Positions 10,728 through 22,540 of a DNA stretch of 64,000 nt are shown piece after piece (positions within the stretch are counted from its first letter, which is position 1; the number at the start of each line of letters is the position of its first letter). The stretch comes from Galeopsis tetrahit (lineage: Eukaryota > Streptophyta > Magnoliopsida > Lamiales > Lamiaceae). A program made the position numbers and the translations under genes. The notes under the pieces are model-generated. The model was not told the origin of the DNA. It searched no databases and saw only the letters and a program-made list of their open reading frames with translations. Where the stretch lies: positions 12,676,001-12,740,000 of the forward strand of contig OY776120.1 of the NCBI GenBank assembly GCA_963675135.1. The letters run 5' to 3'.

Positions 10728-12900
10728 ATTAGACACTTCATTTAATTTACAATAATTAATTATTATGAAAGTTTAAAAAAGTGTCTCTATAAATTAATAA
10801 AATATTAATTAATGTATAAATTAAAAACTTTTTTAATTAATAAATTTTGATTGTTCCAAGATTATTAATTTATAGAGTTGAGTAAATAGAGCATACCAAA
10901 ATATTATACAATGGTGCACATTTATTTTGAGGATGGAAATTACAACAATCCTAGTTATAACTTCCGACAAGTATAGCATACGTTCAGTAAATTAAAATAT
11001 GATATATAAATACAATAGTGCACATTTATTTTGAGGATGGAAATTACAACAATCCTAGTTACTTCCGAGTCAATGTTGATAAATAAAAATTAGATCGACG
11101 ACCATTCAATTATAAGGTTTTTCTTAAAAGTAGTATTTTATCTAGTTTCAATTTTAATATTTCACTTTATATTCTATTATACTCTATCGTTAACATATAT
11201 CGTTGTAATGTTTACAATTCATTAATTTATTTATCTTTATCTTCCACGTATCATTCATCCATCTTATAAAATATAAAAGTGAAACACAACACAAAATAAC
11301 CGTGTGAATATTTGAATCCATGATTCAAACTCTCCAAGTCACTCTAACTAGACAAAAGGAATTTTCTTGCAAACATTGTAAAATGTTGAATACCCAAGTA
11401 AAATATGGAGTATTCAGAGTTTGAAAATAATAACATTCCAATGAAAAGAATCGACGACTTCAAAGATGCAAACATCACCTACCTTGAGGCCATTATCTTT
11501 CACAAAATCCTTCCATCCTAAAGAAGATATACGTGCGCGGTTACCACGGTAGAGACTGATGGTTATGGCCCACACCTTTGTCTCGTCATTCTTAATCCCA
11601 AGACTCACGTTTCTACTTCCAAACCCACTCATGTGATTCTTAACAAAAGACAATGGCAATTCCTACGTACAATTAACGTGAGAGATCATGTTAATAAACC
11701 ATATAGATATAGTACGTACATCCGTCTCTTTTCAAAATTTACATTTTCTTTTATTATTTATTTCAATTTAAAGATTACATTTTCTTATTTCTCTACCTCA
11801 ACTCACCGTTACATGATTTAAAAGTTTATAAAAACATTTGAAAGGCAGGGAGTTAGTATATATATATATATATATATTACATACACATAAGAGTAACAGT
11901 AAAATTAATTAATTAATTAATGTTGTTAAAGTATTACCAAACCACCAAATCTAGCTTCAATGTAGGATGGGTACATGAAGGAAATGAAGAAAGGAGGAGC
12001 CGCCGCGAAAGCTAATGCCTTTTGATAGGCCATCGATGTTTCCTTTGCTATAATTGTTTGCCTTTTTGGTGCTCTATCATCTGCAATGCAAACGATAAAT
12101 ACAAAATGATAACAATAAGAAAAAGTGATGAATATAAGGAAATTGAGATTTTTTCAATTTTAATTATTAAAGCCATAAAATATGATCATTGTGTAATAAA
12201 ATGTTAATATGAAAGTAGAAAAAAAATTAAACCTGCAGTAGAAGATGAGTCTTCAAGCTTTATCCTGCAGGTTTGCGGCACACATTCTCGAACAATTTTT
12301 TGCTTTCGTTTTCTTGAGGAGGAAAGATGTTCCAACAACACAATGGAATCGTTTAATTCTCTTCGAGAAGCTTCTACTTGTAAATGAACAGATCCAGATG
12401 GGTAATTGATTTCAGAAGCGCTTGTATCAAAGATGAGAACAACAAAGTTTGAATTTCCTTTGTATTCAAACACTAAAAAGTGGCCAAAGCCTAGTGAATA
12501 ATGCTCACTAAATTCCTTCCATCCTTTGTGCAGCAGAGTTTCACCATTAGAGTGAATTAACTCTACCTTCCACACTACTGATCTTGTGGTTGTTGGGACT
12601 TTAAGAAACACCTTATTTCCCAGATTTCGTCCATGCCTTTTCATAAACTCAAGGGGAATTCTCTGTGAATATATATATGCCCATATTATATTTATACCGA
12701 AACAATTTGAACAAGAAAGCAGTTGCATAATGCATAGAGAAGAAGATATTACCATGGTTGCAAGGGGATCGACTATAATCTTGAAGAACTTTGGACAGGA
12801 GAAAACGTCTTCCATAGCCATTGCGTTGCGTGTTGGAGTATGTTTTTCAGTTTGATCTTATCACTTTTCTAAAATATGGAGTTAATACTAGTGGAGTATT
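10728..12900. repeat. Segmental duplication copy A, right part
   Basis: Aligns with about 41339-43740 (copy C) and, from the REM gene on, with 17100-19030 (copy B). A local duplication of about 105 bp (the phrase 'gtgcacatttattttgagg' at 10915 and 11020) is present here but single in copy C at about 41553. Confidence 0.85.
11414..12821 (-). CDS. REM-like protein with two B3 DNA-binding domains (copy A)
   Basis: Four exons: 12821-12753, 12662-12233, 12080-11938 and 11662-11414. All are GT-AG and phase-consistent, giving about 296 residues. The first B3 domain spans roughly residues 5-110 (FFKIIVDPLA; HGRNLGNKVFLKVP; GWKEFSEHYSLGFGHFLVFE). A basic linker (SSSRKRKQK) looks like a nuclear signal. 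The second B3 domain fills the last 90 residues (WAITISLYRG; GWKDFVKDNGLKVGD). Plant REM proteins are nuclear DNA-binding regulators, often active in reproductive tissue; target and role are unknown here. Compared with the other copies, exon 1 reads PLATM instead of PLATKL, exon 3 has one extra Gly codon and intron 2 is only 152 bp. It is probably a functional gene. Confidence 0.88.
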
Positions 12901-13440
12901 ATTTAAATGATAGTAAGGCGTGTCCGTTCGAATTCCTCATTATTTTAATTCATTCTACATTTAATTATTTTCCTACTTATTTATATTTATCAACAAATCC
13001 AATATTTAATGTAATTACTATATTATTATTTAAACCTAGTGTTGGAAACTCTTCAACAAAAGTCACATTGAGACATTGAAAATATTTGAAGCAATATAAG
13101 TATAATGTTGTGCTTCACTTTTTTTCTTCCCACAAAAAATGGACATTTAATTTATTAGTAATTTTGAGATAATCAACTATGGTATAAATGTTGTTGGGGG
13201 TAGGGTAGGGTGGGGTTCTAACTGTTATGGCAACGTCATATTGCATTTAGGGCTGATTCGGTATGGTATATCAATCTTATTGAATCATACTGATAATATA
13301 TCGAAAATTTTGATATTGAACAATTCATATCAATATCGTTTTCAGTTTCGTGATATTGAACAAATTGTTGATCACTTGACTCACATGTGTTACATTTGGT
13401 TTACCCATATCCAATTTCATGATATTTCACGACTCTTGTG
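12860..13440. other. Intergenic, upstream of REM copy A
   Basis: AT-rich spacer between the start of REM copy A and the kinase-3'-flank homology that opens copy B. Short frames only; no motif was recognised. Confidence 0.5.
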
Positions 13441-13706
13441 TGCAATAATCGTCTTGTATACCTCTATTTTAAAGTCAGATTTTTTTTTAAAAACGTATTT
13501 TAGAAAGCTTAGTAAAATAAAATTTTATGGGGGCACTTGACCCCATTGTGTAACGGACTTGGATCCTCTCCTGTACAGGGAGGTTCTGTGCAGGAGAAGG
13601 ACCCTTGAATCTTATACACCCGCACGGGTGTGTGTATATGAGATCTGAGAGTCCCTCATGCATATGACTCTCACATATGGGGAGGGATCAAATTCCTTAT
13701 GTCAGT

Positions 13707-14062
13707 TAGACATGTGCAAAATCGAACCGCCGGTTATGATTTTAAAATTGAACCGTAATCGAAAAATGACAGTTCGGTAACGGTTAGAATTTTCAAAACC
13801 GCTAGTTTGACAGTCATTTTTTTAATAAACAATTCTTCAATTTTCTATATATAATTTTTAGTTATATAATTTATATTAAATTCTAGTAATGTATTTTCTA
13901 AAAATAAAAAGTTAAAACAAACGCAAAAATGGAGGAAAAAAAAATCGGCCCAACCAGCGGTTCGAAAACTGCAACCGACTCGGTTTCGGTTGGAATTTTT
14001 GGCAAACCTTAACCGTCGATTTCGAATCAAAATTGGCGGTTTGAACCGGTTGCACATGTTTA
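13707..14062. mobile_element. Non-autonomous hAT-like MITE
   Basis: 356 bp with terminal inverted repeats TAGACATGTGCAA and its near complement (TTGCACATGTTTA at the right end). It is flanked by an 8-bp duplication ATGTCAGT/GTGTCAGT (13699-13706 and 14063-14070, one mismatch), fitting the hAT superfamily. The interior has many AACCG/CGGTT motifs. No protein is encoded. Confidence 0.8.
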
Positions 14063-14587
14063 GTGTCAGTTAAGTAATACATAGGTTCGTTGGATGTGAT
14101 TTTTTTTTTTAATTACATTATATATTCTCTTTTTCTCCTCCCATAACTCGAACACAGTACCTTAAATTTAGATAGTGGTGCTCTAACCACTTGAACTGTC
14201 ACACTTTGTGAATCTCTCCTCTTTAAAGTATTACATTTAGTTTAAGTAGTATCACATTTTTAAAAAAAATGTATTATTCTTTTTAAATTAACTAAATAGT
14301 GACATGCTAAATAGTTATATAGAATACTAAACAATGATATTAAGTTCACACTAAAATTTTTGTGACTACGGTAAAAGTTCACCACCATAGCTTAGATTAA
14401 ATTAACTGCATCTCAACTTTATAATTTGTTTGATAATTTAGATTAAGAGTAAATTATACTTTAAAATCTAAAATATTTAAATATCAACATAATCTAGTTT
14501 AATTAATTTTTGCTATAAAACATGACCTATATATTGAGTTGATAACTTCTCATGTATAGACTGTATAGTAGACATCATCAATTGATC

Positions 14588-15923
14588 GAGAAAATTTCAT
14601 TTTACGTTCTGTAACTTAGACCTAATTTAATTTATATCCTTTAAATTTTCACTTTTTCAATTTACGTCATTTTTACCGAAAAGATTTCAAACTCAACGAA
14701 AATGAAATGTGAGTAATAAATTGTGATTCCGACAAATAGTCAAATTTACGTCCTTTAAATTTAATGATTAATTTATTTAAATACCATTAAAAATCTTAAA
14801 ATACCATTAAAAAATCGAAAATCTCATTAAAATTAAAAACTACTTCATTCATCCATAAAATGTAATCTCATTTACCTTATATTTTTCGTCTACCAAGTAG
14901 TACAATACACTTTATATAAATCATCGTCCTTCAATCATCACTTAATTACTCAATTTACCACCAACTTTATTCACAAACAATCACTTTAATCACAATGAGT
15001 CCCACAATATCCTATAATACTCTTATTTTACCTATTTTTTTTCTTAAAACTTGTACCCCACGTGGTCTAATGGGACTACATTTAATTGATGGAAGGAGTA
15101 TAAAATGTGTAAAATAAAATTGAAATATCTTTAAAATTTCTAAAAATCTCATTAAAAATTATAAAATGTGTAAATATAAAAAATTAGATTTTTTTTAAAA
15201 TACTAAAAAATAAAATAAAAAATCCATGATTCCAAAAAATGAAAAATGTGAAATTTAAAATTAAGAAATTCTAAAATCTCATTTTTTTAGATGTGTAAAT
15301 TAAAAATTTCAAATTATAAAAATCTTATAAGAATAATAAAAAAAAATATTAATACAAAGTATTTCATTAACAATCAGACTCAATTCGGACTCGTCCGCCA
15401 TTAAAATTTTGCTCAAGCTCTTAAAATTTTTGGGTCCCACGAGGTCAATTCACTGTCGAGATTGAGTGGAAGTTTCGCGCCTTGATCAAATGTGGAACCG
15501 TCCCAAATTCATTTTAATGAGATTTTTAGAATTTTTACAACTTTTTTTAAAATTTTAATTTATAGATTTTTTTAAATATTTTTTTATGAGATATTTAGAA
15601 AAAAAAAAATTAATTTGCACATTTTTCAGATTCTTAGAATAGTAGAATTTTTAATTTTTTTAAAAAATTTAGAATTTTTATTTTACACAATTTATAAAAT
15701 TTAATGAGATTTTTAATGAGTTTTTTTATATTTTTTTAATGTGATTTTCAGAATTTTTTAATTTTTAATTTCAAATTTAAATGACATAAATTTGACTATT
15801 TCACGGAAATTCTAATTTTCTCGTAAGAAGTATATATATTGGACCGAAAAAGATCTAAATTGAACACCATAAAACGTAAAAATGGAATAAACTGAATTGA
15901 ATCCTATAAAATAGAATTTTCTC
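14588..15923. mobile_element. Foldback MULE-type MITE
   Basis: 1336 bp, starting GAGAAAATTTCATTTTA and ending TAAAATAGAATTTTCTC. It is flanked by a 10-bp duplication, TCAATTGATC/TCAATTGACC (14578-14587, 15924-15933). Copy C keeps the uninterrupted site (caattgacccggttag, about 40663). The arms are long and internally complementary, with many 'aatctcattaaaa' and 'ttaatgagattttt' phrases, so it can fold into a hairpin. The 9-10 bp duplication points to a Mutator-like element. No ORF was seen. Confidence 0.82.
14843..15098. mobile_element. Stowaway-like MITE nested in the MULE MITE
   Basis: 256 bp with imperfect inverted ends (CTTCATTCATCCATAAAATG against CATTT.AATTGATGGAAGGAG) and TA on both sides (14841-14842, 15099-15100). 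TA duplication and a CTCC-like terminus are typical of Tc1/mariner Stowaway MITEs. It is older than its neighbours, judging by end divergence. Confidence 0.65.
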
Positions 15924-16129
15924 TCAATTGACCCGGTTAGAAAGATTATCGTTTTGATAATTAAAATTCATCGTATGCTCTATTTACACAAGTATAAACT
16001 AAAATATGATCATGTATATTAATTCTGGATCTTTCTTTATTGAAGTGATTTCTTCAAATATCTCAATTCTAAAAAATTTAAGGCTATGTTTACTTTTAAT
16101 TTTAAAATATAGAGTATTACAGTATATCA

Positions 16130-16210
16130 TAATCAGAGTTTTAAAATAATAACATTCCAGTGAAAATAGTTGACCACTTTAAAGACACAAGTGTCGCCTA
16201 CCTTGAGGCC
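16130..16210 (-). pseudogene. Truncated extra copy of REM exon 4
   Basis: About 75 bp matching the 3' end of the REM last exon (ttttaaaataataacattcc.gtg ... gtcgcctaccttgaggcc). It stops where the Harbinger MITE target site begins. The full exon is found again at 17135-17398, so this is a partial local duplicate. Confidence 0.75.
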
Positions 16211-16213
16211 TTA

Positions 16214-17068
16214 GGCATCTCCAATGGAGGGTAGAAATCCTATGTGGATTGCTACTCAAAACTCAAATTAAGGGTAGAAAGGGTTGGGGGAGAGATGATG
16301 TGGAGGAGAGAGGAGAAATGGGGTAGAAGAACTTCTACCCCATTTCAAGTGGTCCCAACAATTTTTTTTCTTATTTTTTTTATAATTTATATTTTCATTG
16401 TATTTACAATTAATGTATTTTTTATGTTGTACTCTTTGTATTATTTAAATAATATTTTTTCAAAAAATATGTTAACATTATTTTATTTTTATATATAATA
16501 GTAAAAAAAATATATTTTTTAAAAAATTAAAATCAAGTAAACAAGTTCAAGAATTCATGAAGAATTTACAAAGCTAGTGGTATATTTTGAATGATTGACA
16601 AACCAAATAGAGACATGTTTGGTACAAACAATATATATGTTATATAATAAATAATTTTGGGGTCAAGAATGTAGCTAATATTCATAAATTAAATAAATTT
16701 TGCTATAAACAATATTTATGAAAAATATTTGTTATAAATGAATAAGGGTAAAATACTCAAAATTAAAGATTTTTTTTTTAAAGTGACACTTATTTTAAAA
16801 ATAATTAAAAAAATTAAAGTAACATTTATTTTTAAAAAAAATAGAGGGAGTATAAATTATACTCATACTTAAATTATAAAATTAAAATAATGAATGAAAG
16901 AAAAAATGTGAAGAGAAAAATATATATAATTGGAGGGTGGGACCCACTTTTAAGGTAGATTGCATTGGAGGGGGTGAAGTTTTTTGAAATAGGAGTAGAA
17001 AACTTTTGAGGTGGCACACATGTGGCAAACTTAAAACCCAAAATTCATCACTAGCATTGGAGATGCCC
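16214..17068. mobile_element. Harbinger/Tourist-like MITE
   Basis: 855 bp with inverted ends GGCATCTCCAATG / CATTGGAGATGCC(C), flanked by TTA (16211-16213 and 17069-17071). A TTA duplication and this terminus fit PIF/Harbinger MITEs. It lies between the exon-4 relic and REM copy B. A frame on the + strand inside is AT-rich and not convincing. Confidence 0.82.
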
Positions 17069-17134
17069 TTACAAGCAATGTAAAACGTTAAATACTCAAA
17101 ATACCCAAGCAAAATATGGAGTACTATATCGTAA

Positions 17135-18995
17135 TCAGAGTTTGAAAATATTAACATTCCACTGAAAATTGTTGACCACTTCAAAGATGCAAGCGTCGCC
17201 TACCTTGAGATCATTATCTTTCACAAAATCCTTCCACCCTAAAGAAGATATACGTGCACGGTTACCACGAGAGTAGAGATTGATGGCCCACACTTTTTTC
17301 TCATCATTCTTAATCCCAAGAGTCACACTTCTAATTCCACAAGGACCACAACCACTAGAATCACTAATGTGTGCCTTAACAAAAGACCATGGCAACTCCT
17401 ACAGTACATGTAAAACAATTAAGAGGTGTTAATTAACCTTTATAGTAGTCCCTCAAATATTTACATTTAAAGTTCACATTTCTTTATATCTCTTTCAATT
17501 TTCTTAACTGAGTACAATACGTTTAATGTACTATATTTTTTTATTTTTGTGTCAAAACACGTTTATGAAAACATTTTGAGAGGACGGAGGTAGTATATAC
17601 ATAAGAGTAACACTATAATTAATTAACTAATGTTGTACGTTAAAGTATTACCAAACCGTATTTAGCTTCAATGTAGGATGGTTGCATGTAGGAAACGAAG
17701 AAAGGGGGAGCCGCCGCGAAAGCTAACGCCTTCTGATAGGCCATCGATGTTCCCTTTGATACAATTGTTTGCCTTTTTGGTGCTCTATCATCTGCAAATG
17801 ATAAATACAAATGATAATAATAAGAAAAAAAGTGCTAAATAGGACACTGATTTTTTTCAATTTTATTAATGTTATAAAATATGAGTATTGTGTAATAAAA
17901 TGTAATATGAAAATAAAGTGTACATCTGTTTTGAGATGTAAAATTCAAATTAAAATTTTTAAAATCTAACATCTTTTCTATTTTGATTTTTTTTACCCAA
18001 TACCTAAAAATTCTACAACCATATATATACCTATAAATCTATATATACATATATAAAAATTACGGAGTATACTCCAAACATATAACTTAAATCTCAAAAC
18101 AAACTCAAAAGTACAAGTTGTAAAAATTTTGAATTTTTTTTAAATAAGAAGTGATTAGAGCACCATCAGTTTAGGTGTAAGGTTCTGAGTTATGAGTTAT
18201 GAAGAGGGGAAATGGGAGGGTATATAATATAATTAAAAAAAAGAATTTCAAAATAAAAAAACAAACTACTTTAAAAGTTAAGTAAAAAAAAAAACCATGT
18301 CAAAATTTATTTTTTGTAAGATGTAACAGTACTAGTCACAGCCACCCTCAACCTTGGTAAACACAATGAACTCAAATGAAAGTAGAAAAAAAAATCAAAC
18401 CAGTAGGAGATGACTCCTCGAGCTTTATCCTGCGGGTTTGCGGCACGTCTTCTTGAACAATTTTTTGCTTTCGTTTTCTTGAGGAGGAATGATGTTCCAA
18501 CACCACAATGGAATCATCATCTAATTCTGTTCGAGAAGCTTCTACTTGCAAATGAGCATGGTCAGATCCAGATGGGTAATTAATTTCAGAAGCGCTCGTA
18601 TCAAACATGAGAACAACAAAGTTTGAATTTCCTTTGTATTCAAACACTAAAAAGTGGCCAAAGCCTAGTGAATAATGCTCACTAAATTCCTTCCAACCTT
18701 TGTGCAGCAGCAGAGTTTCACCATTAGAGTGAATTAACTCAACCTTCCACACCGACCTTGTGCTTTTTGGGACTTTAAGAAAGACCCTGTTTCCCAGATT
18801 TCGTCCATGCCTTTTTATAAACTCAGAGGGGATTCTCTGTGGATATATATATGTCCATATTATATAATTTATACAGAAACAATTTGAACAAGAAAGCAGT
18901 TGCATAATGCATAGAGAAGAAGATATTACCAGTTTGGTTGCAAGGGGGTCGGCAATAATCTTGAAAAACTTTGGACAGGAGAAAACGTCTTCCAT
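17135..18995 (-). CDS. REM-like protein with two B3 domains (copy B)
   Basis: Four exons: 18995-18930, 18836-18401, 17791-17652 and 17398-17135. Phases agree, giving about 301 residues. The first B3 domain reads FFKIIADPLATKL, then HGRNLGNRVFLKVP and GWKEFSEHYSLGFGHFLVFE. The second reads FVKAHISDSSGCGPCG, then GWKDFVKDNDLKVGDACIFE and has a five-residue insertion relative to the other copies. The upstream Met codon used in copy A is a Val codon here (GTG), so translation should start at MEDVF (18995). Intron 2 is about 0.6 kb and shares sequence with intron 2 of copy C. It is probably functional and, like its paralogues, a nuclear DNA-binding regulator of unknown target. Confidence 0.87.
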
Positions 18996-19217
18996 AGCCA
19001 CTGCGTGTTGGAGTATGTTTTTCAGTTTGCTCTTATCACTTCTCTCATATATACTATTATTCAATGTTTTTTTTTTCATTTAAAGTTTAGGGTATCGGTG
19101 TAAGGATTCAATGTCTGTTCGAATTCCTCTAATTTTAATTCATTCTACTTTTAATTTTTTATTCCTTATTTATATTCATCAACAATTCTAATATTTAATA
19201 CTCCTATAATTAATTAA

Positions 19218-20721
19218 GGGGATTTCACATAAAAGGTCATTTCACTTAGTGTTTTTTTAAATAAAGACATGATTCAAAATAGTTTTAGAATAAGGACAAA
19301 ATGGCACATAAATGTACCATCATGCCCTTAATACATAAAATTCGGAATTAATATGGAGAAATTCTTTAAATGTTTGAAATTTAAAGCTGACTCTATCAGC
19401 TCATTAATTCCAAAAATTACGCAATTAATTAAAACCTTATGTTTGAAATTTAAAGTTGACTCTATCACCTCATTAATTCCAAGAATTAAATTAATTAAAA
19501 CCTTCCTAAAATTAATTAACATCGGTCAGAAGAGCTTAATTTTGTGCAGAATTTTGGGGTTTTTCAATTTGTGAAGAAAGGAAACCGTGAAGTACGGAAG
19601 AAGACGAAGTGAGAAGTGAGAAGAACATTTTGTTCCCTAGACCATGGTTGGAAAAATAATATAAAAGTTAAATCTGCATAATAAAATGAATAATGCAGAA
19701 CAATGAAATCTAAAACTGCATAATAAAATAAATAATGCAGAAAAAATAGTACGGTGTCTTCATATTAGAATGTGATTATGCAAAAATACGTATACATATG
19801 CAAAATAAGATCTGCATTATCCCTTGACCAAACCAATAACAAATAATCATGAACTACATTTCAGCAACGCGCACGTAAATCATCACAATTACACGAAAAC
19901 GGAGCAAATTGAACCTAAATTAAAATCATCTCAAAAAATCCTAATTTTTTTGCAAATTATGTGTGTACGTGTGGAATTAAAAATCATACCCTTGGCAAAA
20001 CTCTTCATCTGACCCTTGGAATTAAAAGTTTCCACTGTATCTCCGGCGGCTTCGCGTCCGTCATCCATAATGAAGAAATCGGTGAAGTTTGAATCCCCTA
20101 GGAATATAAAGAAACAATCGCGTGGAAAGTCTCTTGATCATGTGCAGTCGAAAGAACAGATCGAGGAAACAATTATGGAAGAGCAAAGGAGACGAGACCT
20201 TATAGCCATGGCCGTCGTTGAAAGAGAGGAACAAGCCTCTAAGCAGCAGAAACTTTGAGAATCATCGGAAATCAGTTTTTGGGGTCACCCAAAACTGAAA
20301 CAGAAACTAAAAGAAGAAAAAGATCCCTCGATTTCAAGAGGAAATCGAGGATTGTTGCTTCACCAATCTGAAATCTATGGCCAATCGTTTGTAGATGCAG
20401 CGGGATTATGTTTGATTCATCATGGATTAACCAAAAAGCTTGAAGATTTGAGTTTTCCGGCCAAGAAACCCGTATGGGATTCTAGCAGAAACTATGAGCG
20501 CCTGGATCAGGTAACATTTGTCAATGTTGATAATATGGCGACAAATAATGAAGATGAAGACTTGTTATTTAATTATTAAATTAATAAATTAATTTCCATA
20601 TTTAAATATAAGGGTATAATGGGTTATTAACATGCGTTTTTGTCCTTTTTTAAAAAGATTATAATAGTTGTCCTTTATTAAGAAGCTAGGTGTCTAAATG
20701 GCCTTTTTTATAAATTTTCTC
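19218..20721. mobile_element. Pack-MULE-like element carrying a gene fragment
   Basis: Imperfect inverted ends of about 80 bp: the left starts GGGGATTTCACATAAAAGG, and the right end complement starts GAGAAAATTTATAAAAAAGG. Both contain 'GG.CATTT' and 'AATAAAGACA/AATAAAGGACA'. The flanks carry a 9-bp duplication ATTAATTAA/ATTAACTAA (19209-19217, 20722-20730). The cargo has higher GC and a coding stretch (20069-20579) unlike any transposase, which fits captured host sequence. Confidence 0.72.
20069..20579 (+). pseudogene. Captured ORF of unknown function with one in-frame TGA
   Basis: One reading frame from ATG 20069 to TAA 20577-20579, broken only by TGA at 20256-20258. The first part is charged and Ser/Lys-rich (MKKSVKFESPRNIKKQSRGK, then a Glu/Arg-rich helix IEETIMEEQRRRDLIAMAV). 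The second part contains GQSFVDAAGLCLIHHG and ends in an acidic tail (NNEDEDLLFNY). I do not recognise the family. CGA-to-TGA would explain the stop. The frame may start upstream of 20069 without an ATG. It lies between MULE-like ends, so it may be a fragment of a larger host gene. Confidence 0.5.
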
Positions 20722-20825
20722 ATTAACTAAAGTAATACTTATGTGAAATATTTCACACAAGAAATGCATAGTAGATATTTTTTAAATATTCACAGATGAA
20801 AAATCTTAATTAGGTTCATCCAAAA

Positions 20826-22539
20826 AAATTTATGAATCGCAAACAGATTTATTAAATAACTAATATATTGTTACTATAAGACCAAAATATTATTACTACA
20901 AGAACAAAAATGTACAACTACATGTCAAAAAATATTCCGAAGAATTCGTCCAAAAAATTAAGTGTCCAAAATATTTTTGTACTTGTAGTAGTACATTTTT
21001 AGTCTTTTAGTGACAATATTTTATGCAGTAACATATTTTTAGTCATATACGTAGTAAAACAATACTTGAAAACGAAAAAATATATTTTAATTAAGTTTAA
21101 TCCGTTGTAATTCACGTTAACCAGTGTTTGACCCACGATTTTTTACCCCAAATTTACCTTATTTATCTATATTTTATGTATAAAATATTTTATATAAATT
21201 TTTGTATAAAATATTTTATATAAAGTTTTGTGTATAATTAATACTATATTATATATTTTTTTAAAATACGGGATCGTAAAAAAATGATTTAATAACAATT
21301 AATGTAAATTATTTAGCTATAAGTTTTATGATTGTTTTTGTTGTAGACATGAGATTCTCTTCTAAAATCATGGGCTAAATTTTAATTGTCTTGGGGTGGA
21401 TGTTTTGGTGGGTGTTTAGTGTAATTATGGATTAATTGCATGATTAGCTTAGATTTTGGGTGTTTATGTTTCTATTGTTGTGTTGTAAATTATTCATTTG
21501 GTTAATCAACTCTATTAGCAAGCATGTTCGATTATGTTAATTACAACAAGGGTTGGGTTGTATGATTGGAGGTGTAAGTGTGAGCTTTGGTTAATTGAAT
21601 AGAAGTAAAGTAGTAATTAGCTTAACCGAGAGAGGGTTAATTGCTAGATCGACAACTTTAGACACCAAACGAATAGAGGTCGTCTAGGAGATTGGTGAGA
21701 GGTGTCTCATAAGAATTAGTAACCGTATTGAAAGTGTTTATGAGATACTATTTTAGGAGCTTATGGTATTGATTAGATCCTATAATTATTGGTAATTAAT
21801 ACACGTGTTCACATATGTCTTTCGAGGGGGTCTACACATAAGAGTGATAGCCTTTAGCTTAATCCAAAACCATAGGTTCATTAATGCAATTGGTTCGTTA
21901 GCTCATTAAATTACCCACAAAACGGAAACACTCGAGACAATACTTTTCTCTTGCAGTTTCACAAGAAAGTTAGATAGTTGTTATTTGATTTGTCTTGATA
22001 TTGTTATTTTAATATATCTAGTTTAAATTTACGGATCGCAAACAGATTTATTAAATAACTAATATATTGTTATTATAAGGTAAAAATATTATCACTACAA
22101 GATCAAAAATGTACAACTACATGTCAAAAAATATTCCGAAGAATTAATTCGTCCAAAAAATTAAGTGTCCAAAATATTTTTGTACTTGTAGTAGTACATT
22201 TTTAATCTTTTAGTGACAATACTTTATGTAGTAACATATTTTTAGTCATATACGTAGTAAAACAATACTTGAAAACGAAAAAATATATTTTAATTATGTT
22301 TGATCCGTTGTAATTCACGTTAACCAGTGTTTGACCCACGATTTTTTACCCCAAATTTACCTTATTTATCTATATTTTATGTATAAAATATTTTATATAA
22401 ATTTTTGTATAAAATATTTTATATAAAGTTTTGTGTATAATTAATACTATATTATATATATTTTTTTAAATACAGGATCGTAAAAAAATTATTTAATAAC
22501 AATTAATGTAAATTATTTAGCTATAAGTTTTATGATTGT
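20826..22539. repeat. Two direct copies of a 0.5 kb non-coding sequence
   Basis: 20826-21339 and 22025-22539 are about 95% alike by eye (for example 'cgcaaacagatttattaaat', 'cagtgtttgacccacgattt'), separated by about 685 bp of unrelated non-coding DNA. The right copy ends exactly at the poly(T) of the LINE. The copies lack TG..CA ends, so they are not clear LTRs. Confidence 0.8.
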
Positions 22540-22540
22540 T

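Larger units (their letters stand above)
13440..19080. repeat. Segmental duplication copy B
   Basis: Begins with sequence matching the 3' flank of the kinase in copy C (13465-13555 against about 40345-40440, for example 'gaccccattgtgt'). It continues through 14210-14580 (matching 40470-40660) and 15924-16000 (matching 40661-40720), then contains REM gene B. No kinase exon remains in this copy. It has been expanded by hAT, MULE, Stowaway and Harbinger insertions. Confidence 0.8.

Noticed and set aside
20826..22539. Direct repeats as LTRs of a small retrotransposon
   Set aside because: No TG..CA termini, primer-binding site, polypurine tract or target duplication.
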